From Lewinellaceae bacterium (GTDB taxonomy: Bacteria; Bacteroidota; Bacteroidia; Chitinophagales; Saprospiraceae): a stretch of 64,000 bases of DNA. The notes beneath the pieces were generated by a model that saw only the letters and a program-made list of their open reading frames with translations, did not search any database and was not told the DNA's origin. Made by a program: the position numbers and the translations under genes. The stretch's first letter is position 1. Each line of letters begins with the position of its first letter. Of the stretch, positions 8,012-16,357 are shown one piece after another. The DNA lies in the NCBI GenBank assembly GCA_016716135.1, contig JADJWX010000015.1, forward strand, positions 98,135 through 162,134, written 5' to 3'.

Positions 8012-10024
8012 CTACCACTGAATCACCAACTGTTGTACCACGGGTTTCCCGTTGGCCGGTTTCAGTTTCAGCCAGTATATCCCGGCGTCGAGGCCGGTTG
8101 GCAGCTCAAACGGCTGCATGTAGCCTGAAGACAAGAGCGTAACCGTTTTCAGCAACTCGCCTTTCGGGCTGAACAGTTGTAATTCAAGTTGTTGGCCGGC
8201 CCAGCCAAAAATATCGATCATGACCTGACCGCCCGTCGTTGGGTTGGGGTACACCGCAAAGGTGCCCTTCGGGTCGGCAGGTACCGGCGCATTCGGGTCG
8301 GGATTGGATCCTCCCGGATTGGTGTTAGTCCCGGCTTTGGGCCCCGGAATACTGGGGCCGTTTGCTATGATCTGCGAGGTGGAATCCTTGCAGCCAAAGG
8401 TGTTGAGGTGGGCCTGATAGAATATTTTCGGCGCAACGCGGGTAACCACCAGGATGTAATCCGGATCAACTTGCGCCGGCAGGGTGTACTCAAACACGTC
8501 GGACTGCCCGTCGGCAATGCTGTCGGCAACCGATTTGAAACGAATGGAGTACATCGGACTAAAGTTCGGGTTACGGACAAGATACTCCCGACCACTCGGC
8601 GCGGAATACATCGCATCATTATCGGGTGATTTGGCTACCACGCCGTCCGGCACCTGGAAGGCAGCGTAGATCATCTTGTTGCTGCAATTGTTGGTCACCA
8701 TGATGGTGTAGGTTTTTCGCTGGGCCGAGTCGACGGCTACGCCCAACAACTCGTATTTCATGCATCCGATTTCTTTTACGTCGCAGGCATTCGGCGGTAC
8801 CGAACAAGGCGGTGGCGGGGTTACCAGTACCGAATCCATGCAAAGGGAATCCGCATTATCCACAACAATTAACGTGAGCGGGCCCGCACTGATCTGGAAG
8901 GGCCCGACGGTGGCGGCGGTGTCGTAGGGGAACATGAGCGTGTCGCCGGCCAGGCTCCAGGTGGTAGCGCCCCCGCCGACGGTGAGGTCGAGGGTGTAGG
9001 TATCGTCGAGCGAGTCGAGCGGCGTGCCGTTGTCATTGCACAGAATATTGGCAAAGTCGGCCGTGATGGGCGTCTGGCACATGGGCGGTACCGAGCAGGG
9101 CCCCGGCGGTGTGATGCTCACGGTGTCGGTGCAAGCCATATCGTCGTTGTCTACTAAAACCAGGTCAGTTGGGCCTACACTGATCGGAAACGGCCCGGCA
9201 AGGTAGGTCGTATCGTACTGGAAAATCAGTGAATCGCCGGCAACACTCCAGCTGTTTGCCCCGCCGGTGACGGTGATCATAAAAGTAAAGGTATCGTCAA
9301 GGGAGTCGAGCGGGGTGCCGTTGTCACTGCACAAAATCGAATCGACCGTAGCACTGATGGGCGTTTGACAAACCGGCGGTGTTGAGCAAGGCCCCGGTGG
9401 CGTAATGCCGATGGTGTCAGAGCAAGCCATGTTGTCATTATCGACGACAATCAGGTCGAACGCGCCGGCACTGATGGGCAACGGCCCGGCCAGATAGGTG
9501 GTGTCGTACAGGAAGATCAGCGAATCGCCGGCAATGCTCCAGGTAGTGGCGCCGCCGGTGACGGTCAGTAAAAATGTGAAGGTATCGTCGAGCGAATCGA
9601 GGGGAGTGCCGTTATCGCTGCAAAGAATGGAGTCGATGCCCGCAGTAATTGGCGTCAGGCAGGCGGGCGGCGCCACCGAACAGGGCGGCGGCGGCGCAAC
9701 AACCACCGTGTCGGTGCACAGCGAATCGCTGGTATTGATGACCACAAGTGTCAGCGGGCCGCCACTGATTGGGAAGCCACTGAAATTATAGGTGGTGTCG
9801 TAGGCATAAAGCGTGGAGTCCGGTTCAACAGACCAACTGGTGCTGTCGCCGGTCACCAACAGGAAAAAAGCGAAGGTATCGTCGAGCGAGTCCAGTTGTG
9901 TTCCATTATCGTTGCAGGTTATTCCACTGGCAGTGGCGGTGATTGGTGTTTGGCAATTTTGGGCCTGAATCGTCCAACTTAAACAAAGAAAGGCAAGCAG
10001 GAGGAAGCGGATTTTGTTTGTCAT
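8012..10024 (-). CDS. T9SS-secreted protein with four long tandem repeats
   Basis: 670 residues. A signal peptide (residues 1-21, ending TIQA-Q) is followed by four tandem units of 97-98 residues spanning about 24-413. Each unit opens C-x-TPI, contains C-x-DNGT-x-LDSLDDT and W-S, and closes with C-x-D-(6)-PP-x-PCS. The paired cysteines suggest disulfide-stabilised beta-sandwich modules. A separate domain of about 150 residues follows, and the last 80 residues are a type A T9SS sorting domain (VYPNPTTGG ... GIYWLKL ... VVQQLVIQW). It is probably exported across the outer membrane and attached to the surface or released. Function is unknown; adhesion is a guess. The upstream methionine 28 codons earlier was rejected because the signal peptide starts at the chosen ATG. 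Confidence 0.8.
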   Translation of the reverse strand: MTNKIRFLLLAFLCLSWTIQAQNCQTPITATASGITCNDNGTQLDSLDDTFAFFLLVTGDSTSWSVEPDSTLYAYDTTYNFSGFPISGGPLTLVVINTSDSLCTDTVVVAPPPPCSVAPPACLTPITAGIDSILCSDNGTPLDSLDDTFTFLLTVTGGATTWSIAGDSLIFLYDTTYLAGPLPISAGAFDLIVVDNDNMACSDTIGITPPGPCSTPPVCQTPISATVDSILCSDNGTPLDSLDDTFTFMITVTGGANSWSVAGDSLIFQYDTTYLAGPFPISVGPTDLVLVDNDDMACTDTVSITPPGPCSVPPMCQTPITADFANILCNDNGTPLDSLDDTYTLDLTVGGGATTWSLAGDTLMFPYDTAATVGPFQISAGPLTLIVVDNADSLCMDSVLVTPPPPCSVPPNACDVKEIGCMKYELLGVAVDSAQRKTYTIMVTNNCSNKMIYAAFQVPDGVVAKSPDNDAMYSAPSGREYLVRNPNFSPMYSIRFKSVADSIADGQSDVFEYTLPAQVDPDYILVVTRVAPKIFYQAHLNTFGCKDSTSQIIANGPSIPGPKAGTNTNPGGSNPDPNAPVPADPKGTFAVYPNPTTGGQVMIDIFGWAGQQLELQLFSPKGELLKTVTLLSSGYMQPFELPTGLDAGIYWLKLKPANGKPVVQQLVIQW
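8785..9955 (-). repeat. Four tandem coding repeats of about 293 bp
   Basis: This is the DNA counterpart of the four 97-98 residue modules of the T9SS cargo. The two middle copies are the most alike: long stretches such as the codons for DNGTPLDSLDDTFTF are nearly unchanged. This implies recent duplication or gene conversion. Confidence 0.8.
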
Positions 10025-10151
10025 GGTGGTTTGTGTTTTTGATAAAAAGAAACAGGCGGGCGGGGGAAATTTCCATGTTGCCAAAATTAGCCCGGTGATT
10101 TGGGGCATTAAAGGGGGTTTTCCCTGAAATTTTTACCCGGATAAACAACGA

Positions 10152-10176
10152 GAGCCACGCCAAAACGGCGTGGCTC
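10152..10176 (-). terminator. Hairpin downstream of the M4 peptidase gene
   Basis: GAGCCACGCC and GGCGTGGCTC flank a 5-base loop. Read on the minus strand, the hairpin lies 38 bases after the peptidase stop and is followed by a moderately T-rich run (CGTTGTTTATC). It is a plausible but not a strong intrinsic terminator. Confidence 0.5.
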
Positions 10177-10213
10177 CCGAATTTTAAGCCTTGCAGGTTA
10201 CTTGTTAGACCGT

Positions 10214-13200
10214 TTAAAACTGCTTCACCACTTTCAGCGTAGCGCCGCTTCCGGCAGCCAGCAATTGCACGGCATAGGTCCCGGCAGGCAAGTTTTGCAG
10301 GTTCATCTCGATTTGGTTTTCGCCTTTCGGCAAATCCCAGCTGCGCTGCTGCACCACGCGCCCGAGCAGGTCGCTCACCAGCACCTGCACTGGTCCGGCG
10401 GTTGGCGCTTCAAACGCAAGGCGGATCAGGTCGGACGTGGGATTGGGCGCAACGCTCAGCTGGAGGCGGTTGGCAGCCAGGTCGTCCGTGCTGACCATGA
10501 GGCTGCGTTGGCCGTTGGCAAACCAGGTACCCCATTCGCGGTTGGCGGTGAACAGCGATTCGTTGCCCACCCCGGTGATCCGGTTGGGATCGATGGCGCG
10601 TTTGTAAATATTCCGGCCGTTGGTGCTGGTGCCGTTATAAATGACGGCGTCGTCGAGGCGGTTGTAGCTGGGCCAACCCAGTTCGCCATTGTCGTTGTAG
10701 AGGTAGTCTTCGTCACCGGTTTCAATGTTAGCGCCGAGAATGTCATTCCGGCCGTCGATTCCGTCGATAAAGTCAAAGGCGATTATAAAGGGCGCATTTT
10801 TCGAAAAGGTGGGATTCCCTACGCTGGCTTTTGGCGGTAGCCCGTTGTACAATTTCGAGATAAAGGCATTGGCGCCGTCGGTAAACTGGTCGTTTTCCCA
10901 GAAATTCAGAAAACCGATATCCCAATAGCTCAGGTCTTCACCCTGATTGTTGGACAATTCGTTGTAGGCATCGTACATCAAATATTCGCCGGTGTAATCA
11001 AACTCCAGCACATCGGCATATTGCACCTCCCCGGTGGCTTGCTGCGTTTGGGAGTAGGTGGGGTTGTACAGAAAAAAGGTTTGAAACGCGCCCAATGGAT
11101 CGGCAAGATCGAATATGTAGATCCGGTTGTTCTCCACGGTAGTCAGCGCAGCGACAAACCGGCCGTCTTTTGAAATAGCGGCGCTGCGCCATTCGGGCGA
11201 AAGGCTCAACTCGTAATCCTGAAAATTGATGTTCGGCGGGTTGTATACCAGGTCCATGCCGATGATATGCCCGGCATCGTTGACGAATACCAGCTGGCTG
11301 CCGTTGTCCGCAACGCTTGGCCGGCTGGCTACGCCCTGGTTATAAATGGTGCCAAGAATGGTGCCGTTGCCGGTGGCAAGGTCCAGGTTTTGGCCGTCGT
11401 TGCTGACACAGAGTACGTAGTCGGTACCCGGGTTGACATTGAGCGTTGCCAGGTAGTCTCCGCCCTGGCCGGCGCCGATGCCCACCGTGGCAAAGGCATT
11501 GGCGGCAGCGTTGGCTACCGTACTGCCGTACAGATCGGTTGCAGCCTTAATGACCGCCAGGCGGCAATCGATAAACTGACTGGATTTTACCAGATAGTCG
11601 CGCAGTGCCTTGTAGTACACTTTTTCGGCTTTGTCGATCCCTACGCCGGCGGCGTTGGCAAACTCATAAAAAGCGCGGTTGGGAATACCGGAGTTGATGT
11701 GCACGCCGCCGTTGTCCTGCGGGCCCATGTATTGCTCGCTCACGTGTTTGGGTTGTGAGGGCGACCCGAGATTCGGGAATTGCATGTGGCGCAGGCAGTT
11801 GTTGGGCGTGGCGCCAGCCTGCACGATGTCTTCCCCGATAAGCCAGTCGTCGCGGTCGATGCATACGGCGAACACATCGGCAAACGACTCGTTCAGTGCG
11901 CCGCTCTCGTCCTGGTATTCGAGGTTGGCGGTTTTTTCAATAACCCCGTGGGTCAGCTCGTGGCCGCCCACGTCGAGCCCGCCGGCGAGGGCTTTGAAAA
12001 AGGAACCGCCGTTGCCGTACCACATGGCGGCGCCGTTCCAGTAGGCGTTTTCCATGGATGTGCCGTTGGCCTCCGAGACGTTGTAAAACGAGAGGATGTT
12101 CCCGCCGGAGCCGTTGATCGAGTTCCGGCTATGCGTAGCCAGGTAGTACTGGTAGCTTGTAGCGGCATTCCAGTGGGTGCTTACGGCATTTTTATTGTTA
12201 AAAACCGTAGAACCCGAAGCGCCCAGCGCATAGTCAAAAGTGCTTTGTACTTCCGGTGAGGTGTTTTTCGCATCCAGCGAAACGATCGCGCCAACCGGGC
12301 TGCCGGGCATGTTGGAAGCGCTTGCATTGAACATAGGCTGGCTGGCGTCTTCCAGGTAGATGGTGCTGCCGTCCATCCAGGCGCCAAAGCTGCGGTTCAC
12401 ATTGTTGAGGTCCAGGCCGCTGGCCGTGACGGGCCCGTTGGCATCCGCCGGATGATGGCCCGCCGGAGCGATCTCACAGGTATAATCGTAGTGGTGAATG
12501 ATGGCGCCGGTTTGCGCATCCACGAAGTACACGTGGCGACGCAGGAAGTTCGGGTAAATCGTGATGTGCCAGGCCAGGCGCTCGGCATCGAGCTGGCGCT
12601 TGGGGTGGTAGATGACCAGTTCGGACACCAATTCCTGCCCGCCGATAAGCTGGCGTTCTTCCGGTGTCCAATTGGTTTTAACCTTGTCGGCGCCCAGGTC
12701 GGCGATAACCTGTTGAGCGGCCGTTTCGGCGTTCAAAGCCGGCACGGTGGTCGCCAGTTTGGGCGTCGGGTAATAGCGGCCGTTGAGCGACTGGAAGGCG
12801 CCCTTGCTGGTATGCGCGATCACTTCGCCACCGTATACCGGTACGCCCTGGTACACCTGGTCGAGCCGTACGTGCAGGTTGCCCGATTCATCCGTTTCCG
12901 TGGTGCGCGCCACAAATTCGGCCACCGGCGTCTCAATGCCGGTGGGCTTCAGGCTGGCGAGGTAGGCGATTGCCCGGCTTTCGGCGGACTCTTCCGATTC
13001 GGCACTTCCGGAAGCAGCCGTTTTGCCTTCAAAAAAGATCGGCAACCCGTTTTCAGACCGTACCATACGGATGTTCTCCACCGGAGTGGCCGGGGCAGGG
13101 GCGGCGCCGATCGGCTTGTAGTTGGCTTTGGGCAAACTGAAGGGGTTGGCAGCCGGCGGCACAGCGGATTTGCCGGGCCAGGGTTTGAGTTTCAATTGTT

Positions 13201-13309
13201 CGGGGGAGGGCTGTTCGCCCTGGACGGGGGGATGGATTTTAGCGCTTTGTGCAGTAGCCAGGTTGCCGGCGAACGCAGCGAACAAAACCCACAGGAGGAT
13301 TTTTTTCAT
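10214..13309 (-). CDS. Thermolysin-like M4 metallopeptidase with T9SS sorting domain
   Basis: 1031 residues. Signal peptide at 1-20 (MKKILLWVLFAAFAGNLATA). An FTP/PepSY-type inhibitory propeptide follows to about residue 290. The M4 catalytic domain has the zinc motif HELTH (H450, E451, H454) and the third ligand in NESFAD about 20 residues on. VHINSGIPNRAFY carries the second conserved histidine. Residues about 620-930 read as beta-propeller-like strands (NGSQLVFVND, SKDGRFVAALT, EFDYTGEYLMY). This is an unusual addition to thermolysin-like proteases. The final 80 residues are a T9SS domain (VAPNPTSDL to LKVVKQF). It is probably a secreted zinc endopeptidase. Confidence 0.92.
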   Translation of the reverse strand: MKKILLWVLFAAFAGNLATAQSAKIHPPVQGEQPSPEQLKLKPWPGKSAVPPAANPFSLPKANYKPIGAAPAPATPVENIRMVRSENGLPIFFEGKTAASGSAESEESAESRAIAYLASLKPTGIETPVAEFVARTTETDESGNLHVRLDQVYQGVPVYGGEVIAHTSKGAFQSLNGRYYPTPKLATTVPALNAETAAQQVIADLGADKVKTNWTPEERQLIGGQELVSELVIYHPKRQLDAERLAWHITIYPNFLRRHVYFVDAQTGAIIHHYDYTCEIAPAGHHPADANGPVTASGLDLNNVNRSFGAWMDGSTIYLEDASQPMFNASASNMPGSPVGAIVSLDAKNTSPEVQSTFDYALGASGSTVFNNKNAVSTHWNAATSYQYYLATHSRNSINGSGGNILSFYNVSEANGTSMENAYWNGAAMWYGNGGSFFKALAGGLDVGGHELTHGVIEKTANLEYQDESGALNESFADVFAVCIDRDDWLIGEDIVQAGATPNNCLRHMQFPNLGSPSQPKHVSEQYMGPQDNGGVHINSGIPNRAFYEFANAAGVGIDKAEKVYYKALRDYLVKSSQFIDCRLAVIKAATDLYGSTVANAAANAFATVGIGAGQGGDYLATLNVNPGTDYVLCVSNDGQNLDLATGNGTILGTIYNQGVASRPSVADNGSQLVFVNDAGHIIGMDLVYNPPNINFQDYELSLSPEWRSAAISKDGRFVAALTTVENNRIYIFDLADPLGAFQTFFLYNPTYSQTQQATGEVQYADVLEFDYTGEYLMYDAYNELSNNQGEDLSYWDIGFLNFWENDQFTDGANAFISKLYNGLPPKASVGNPTFSKNAPFIIAFDFIDGIDGRNDILGANIETGDEDYLYNDNGELGWPSYNRLDDAVIYNGTSTNGRNIYKRAIDPNRITGVGNESLFTANREWGTWFANGQRSLMVSTDDLAANRLQLSVAPNPTSDLIRLAFEAPTAGPVQVLVSDLLGRVVQQRSWDLPKGENQIEMNLQNLPAGTYAVQLLAAGSGATLKVVKQF

Positions 13310-13465
13310 AGAAAATCGATTTTTGAATAACCGAAATGGATGTGTTGGTGGATAAAAGTAGATTGGTGCAAAGGTCGCAATTTGTTGTGAGCAATTGCGC
13401 TAATTCCGGGCTTGCTTCTACCGTCTGGGTGTTTTTCCCGTACCATTTCATCGGAATAATTAATT

Positions 13466-13518
13466 GATTTTTTATGGACAAATCCGCAATCGGATTGCGG
13501 ATTTGTCCATAAAAAATC
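13466..13518. repeat. Perfect inverted repeat, 26-bp arms, 1-base spacer
   Basis: The arms at 13466-13491 and 13493-13518 are exact reverse complements. Each strand reads T-run at the 5' side and A-run at the 3' side of the hairpin, the reverse of an intrinsic terminator. It lies just beyond the OstA-like stop. It is better seen as a palindromic element than as a classical terminator. Confidence 0.9.
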
Positions 13519-13536
13519 ACCTGCGTTTTAGCTGAT

Positions 13537-15432
13537 TCAGCGCAACAACAAAGCCTCCACCGAGCGCGGCCGCCGCGTTTTTTCCCAGAAAAAACCATCC
13601 AGTTTTTTAGTCTCCGAAATGCCGGCATCTTTCATCGGGAGAAATTTTCCCTTGGGCTCGTTGTAAAACTTGATGCTTTCCACCTTGTTTTCGCTGAAAT
13701 ACAGGCGCATTTCGGAGCAGGCCGTTTCATTCATGCCGATGTAGGCTTTTTGATCGTCGAGGGCGTAGTACAGCGCCTGGGCGTTGCCTTCTACCAGCAT
13801 TTCGCGGGCTTCGTTTTCAGCAAAAAACACCGTGTTGTTGCGGCCTTTGATCTGGTTGAACATTTGCCCGTCTTCCGAATTGATCACCATGGCGTTTTGG
13901 CGCAGCCAGATGCGGTCCAGTTTTTTGTCTTTCAGTAACATGCGGATGGTGTCGGCGGAAAATTGGGACGTATCGGACCAGATGATGGGCAGTTGTGTCA
14001 GCTTGTAAAAGTAAAACATGCTGTCGGCCGAGTTGAAGGTCAGGGAGTCGCAGGCCGCCTGCAAATCGCTTTTGAAAATCCGCACGTCCTGGTACGCCAG
14101 CAGCAGCCGGGCGTCGGTAGTGGAGTCGGGTTTGTAGGAGGTGAGCGTATCGGCGCTCATGTAGAGCGTGTCGTTTTCGATGAGCGATTTCATCAGCGGG
14201 CGTCCTGCAGCGCCGTCGGGGCCGAAGCTGCCAAAGGCGTTGAGGTAGTCGTCGGCCTTGTTGTAGTCCATCCGGAAGGCGAGGAGGGTGTAGTCGCTGG
14301 CGGTGTCCTGCCAGATGACGTTGCCGAGGGCCAGGCCGTTGCCGAGTTCGTTGTTGAAGCTGATGGAGTCGGCTTCGATGATGTTGGGCGGGTCGCTCAC
14401 CCGGCCGCGGCCGGTGAGTTGGTATTGTTTGTTGCGGCTGTCGTAGCGCACTTCATGGCCGGTGATGGTTTGGGTACTGTCGCGGTAATCGACGTTGCCG
14501 ACAAACACGGCTTTTTCGGTGTCGGTGTTGTAGCGGATCACCTCGGCATGCACCTCGCGGGCGGCTTCGGGCTCTTCGATGTAGGCCTCACCTTCGAGGA
14601 TGTATTCCTTGGTGGCGCCGTTGTAGCGCATTTTCCGGGAGCGCCCGCGCTGGCCGTCGCGTTCGTACTGGGGGTTTGTGTCAAACTCGGCGACATTGTT
14701 TTCAATATCGTAAAAACCGCCTTCGGTGTAAATGCGGCTTCCGCGCTGACTGATCAGTGTGGGCGCCAGGAAATGCACCATTTGGGTTTCGGTGTTGAAC
14801 GCCATGGTGTCGGTGCGCATGGTAAATTCGGGGTCGGTCACCAGTACATCGCCTTTGAAAAACACCTGTTTTTCCTGCACGTGGTAGTAGCCCTGCGAGC
14901 TGGTGAGCTGGCTTTGGCCGTTGGTGAGCGTGGCGCCGGAGGTGTAGGTGGCAATTTTGGTGTTGAGGTCGTAGTGCAGGCGGCTGGTGAACAGTTCCTG
15001 CTTGCCGTTGATCAGCACGACGTTGCCGAAAATGTCGGCCTGGCGGGTGTCGCCGTTGTAAAACGCCGAATCGCCGTATATCCGCACCGAATCGCCCTGT
15101 TCGATAAGTACATCGCCGACCAGCGTGGCATTGTTCCGGTCGATGAGGGCCACGTCGCAGAAAACCAGGGTGCTGTCTTGCCGGAGGCGTACATTTTCGG
15201 AAAGGCGCTGGACGTAGTGGCCGTCGCGCAAAAAATATTCGCCGGTCACGGAGGATTCCACTTTGATTTTGCCGGTGGTATCCTGTGGCGGAGTGTTATT
15301 TTGGGCTTGTATTACGACTGGAGAAATCAGCGCTATGGCAAGAATAAATGTGAGGGAAAATAGATTTTTTCGATCTACCGGTCTAACCCCATCCTCGCCC
15401 CTACCCCCCCGGGGGCTCCCGATTACCCACAA
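13537..15432 (-). CDS. OstA-like (LptA/LptD N-terminal type) protein
   Basis: About 631 residues from the proposed TTG start. A signal peptide (NLFSLTFILAIALISPVVIQAQ) is followed by repeated beta strands of the OstA fold: REDSVRIYGDSAFYNGD-like units, GNVVLINGKQELFTSRLHYD, EVIRYNTDTEKAVFVGNVDYRD and others. Proteins of this type act in the periplasm in lipopolysaccharide transport. The Bacteroidota long form has not been well characterised. There is no ATG close to the signal peptide. The frame stays open to an ATG at 15681, but the 83 extra codons are the translation of a GC-rich inverted repeat (NPTPGPSPRGRG). The TTG is the nearest standard start but itself lies in the outer repeat. The start is therefore uncertain. 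Confidence 0.78.
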   Translation of the reverse strand: MWVIGSPRGGRGEDGVRPVDRKNLFSLTFILAIALISPVVIQAQNNTPPQDTTGKIKVESSVTGEYFLRDGHYVQRLSENVRLRQDSTLVFCDVALIDRNNATLVGDVLIEQGDSVRIYGDSAFYNGDTRQADIFGNVVLINGKQELFTSRLHYDLNTKIATYTSGATLTNGQSQLTSSQGYYHVQEKQVFFKGDVLVTDPEFTMRTDTMAFNTETQMVHFLAPTLISQRGSRIYTEGGFYDIENNVAEFDTNPQYERDGQRGRSRKMRYNGATKEYILEGEAYIEEPEAAREVHAEVIRYNTDTEKAVFVGNVDYRDSTQTITGHEVRYDSRNKQYQLTGRGRVSDPPNIIEADSISFNNELGNGLALGNVIWQDTASDYTLLAFRMDYNKADDYLNAFGSFGPDGAAGRPLMKSLIENDTLYMSADTLTSYKPDSTTDARLLLAYQDVRIFKSDLQAACDSLTFNSADSMFYFYKLTQLPIIWSDTSQFSADTIRMLLKDKKLDRIWLRQNAMVINSEDGQMFNQIKGRNNTVFFAENEAREMLVEGNAQALYYALDDQKAYIGMNETACSEMRLYFSENKVESIKFYNEPKGKFLPMKDAGISETKKLDGFFWEKTRRPRSVEALLLR

Positions 15433-15744
15433 GTTGGTTGAAATGTTTTTAACGGGATTGAAATCGACGGGGCATTTTTGGCAAATTTGGCTCCGCCGTG
15501 TCAACCCCACCCCCGACCCCTCCCCAAGGGGGCGGGGAGCCGTAGCGTCGACCGCTTTTTTTGCTCCAAACTCAAAGGTGATGGTGTAATCTACGGTGTA
15601 CGGCGCGGCTCCCCGCCCCCTTGGGGAGGGGCCGGGGGTGGGGTTGACAGGGGCGGAGCGAATTGTTCCATCAAAAACCATAATTCAAGTTTAATACATC
15701 CTCAAAAAACCATTCAACTTGTGGGTAATCGGGAGCCCCGGGGG
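15406..15744. repeat. Nested inverted-repeat element
   Basis: The outer arms 15406-15436 and 15715-15744 are reverse complements apart from one C in a C-run. The inner arms 15499-15542 and 15606-15649 are 44 bases each and match at 43. The inner arms carry CCCCTCCCCAAGGGGGCGGGG, which translates as PSPRGRG. The element has no gene of its own and fills most of the space between the OstA-like gene and the DCC-family gene. Confidence 0.85.
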
Positions 15745-15843
15745 CGGAGGCATAGCCATCAATTTCAGAAATTTAGTCATCGACAAACATTAACGTATGC
15801 CCCACTGTTTTTGTCTACTCAAGGCGTCAAAGTAAGACTATAT

Positions 15844-15851
15844 TATTTTTG
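15844..15851 (+). promoter_or_regulatory. -7 element for the DCC-family gene
   Basis: TATTTTTG fits TAnnTTTG and lies 19 bases before the ATG. This distance would leave a very short leader. No good -33 element at the usual spacing was seen. Confidence 0.4.
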
Positions 15852-15869
15852 CAAAAAAAGAAAATTCCC

Positions 15870-16271
15870 ATGGAATCCAATGCTCCCATTTTATTGTTCG
15901 ATGGCGTTTGTAACCTGTGCCAGACTTCGGTGCAGTGGGTTTTGCAGCACGACAAGGCCGGCATTTTCCGGTTTGCATCCCTCCAATCGGAAACCGGCCA
16001 GCGGCTGTTGGCGCGGTTTGACCTGGATGGCGAAAATTTTGATACGGTAGTGCTGGTGGATGGCCCCCGGATTTTCACGCGTTCCGGGGCTGCGCTGGAG
16101 ATTTTGCGCCGGCTGGGCATCCCCTGGTCGCTTTTCAGCGTCTTGATTTGGATTCCTCGCCCGGTCCGCGATGCGGTGTACAACTGGATAGCCCGCAACC
16201 GCTACCGGTGGTTTGGCCAAAAGCAGGAATGCTGGCTGCCCCGGCCGGAATGGTCTGACCGGTTTTTATAA
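15870..16271 (+). CDS. DCC-family thiol-disulfide oxidoreductase-like protein (DUF393)
   Basis: 133 residues. The N-terminal FDGVCNLC gives the D-x-x-C-x-x-C signature of the family. The conserved FRFASLQSETGQRLL, TVVLVDG and RSGAALEILRRLG blocks follow, as does the C-terminal YNWIARNRYRWFG segment. Family members are thioredoxin-fold-like proteins of poorly known role, proposed to exchange thiols. The upstream in-frame TTG/ATG option adds only MQKKKIP and is less likely. Confidence 0.9.
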   Translation: MESNAPILLFDGVCNLCQTSVQWVLQHDKAGIFRFASLQSETGQRLLARFDLDGENFDTVVLVDGPRIFTRSGAALEILRRLGIPWSLFSVLIWIPRPVRDAVYNWIARNRYRWFGQKQECWLPRPEWSDRFL

Positions 16272-16357
16272 TCCGTTTACATCCCCCGGCGCTGCTGCCA
16301 TTTCTACAAAATTGCACTTACTTTTACATCAATTTAGTTAACACCAAATTTTCAACC

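Noticed and set aside
13466..13518. Intrinsic terminator after the OstA-like gene
   Set aside because: The A and T runs are in the wrong order on both strands, so it was kept as a palindrome only.
13963..15363. Plus-strand open frame of about 466 codons
   Set aside because: It is antisense to the OstA-like gene and arises from the lack of stops in GC-rich sequence.
15433..15681. N-terminal extension of the OstA-like protein from the ATG at 15681
   Set aside because: The 83 codons are the translation of an inverted repeat; a signal peptide further in marks the real N-terminus.
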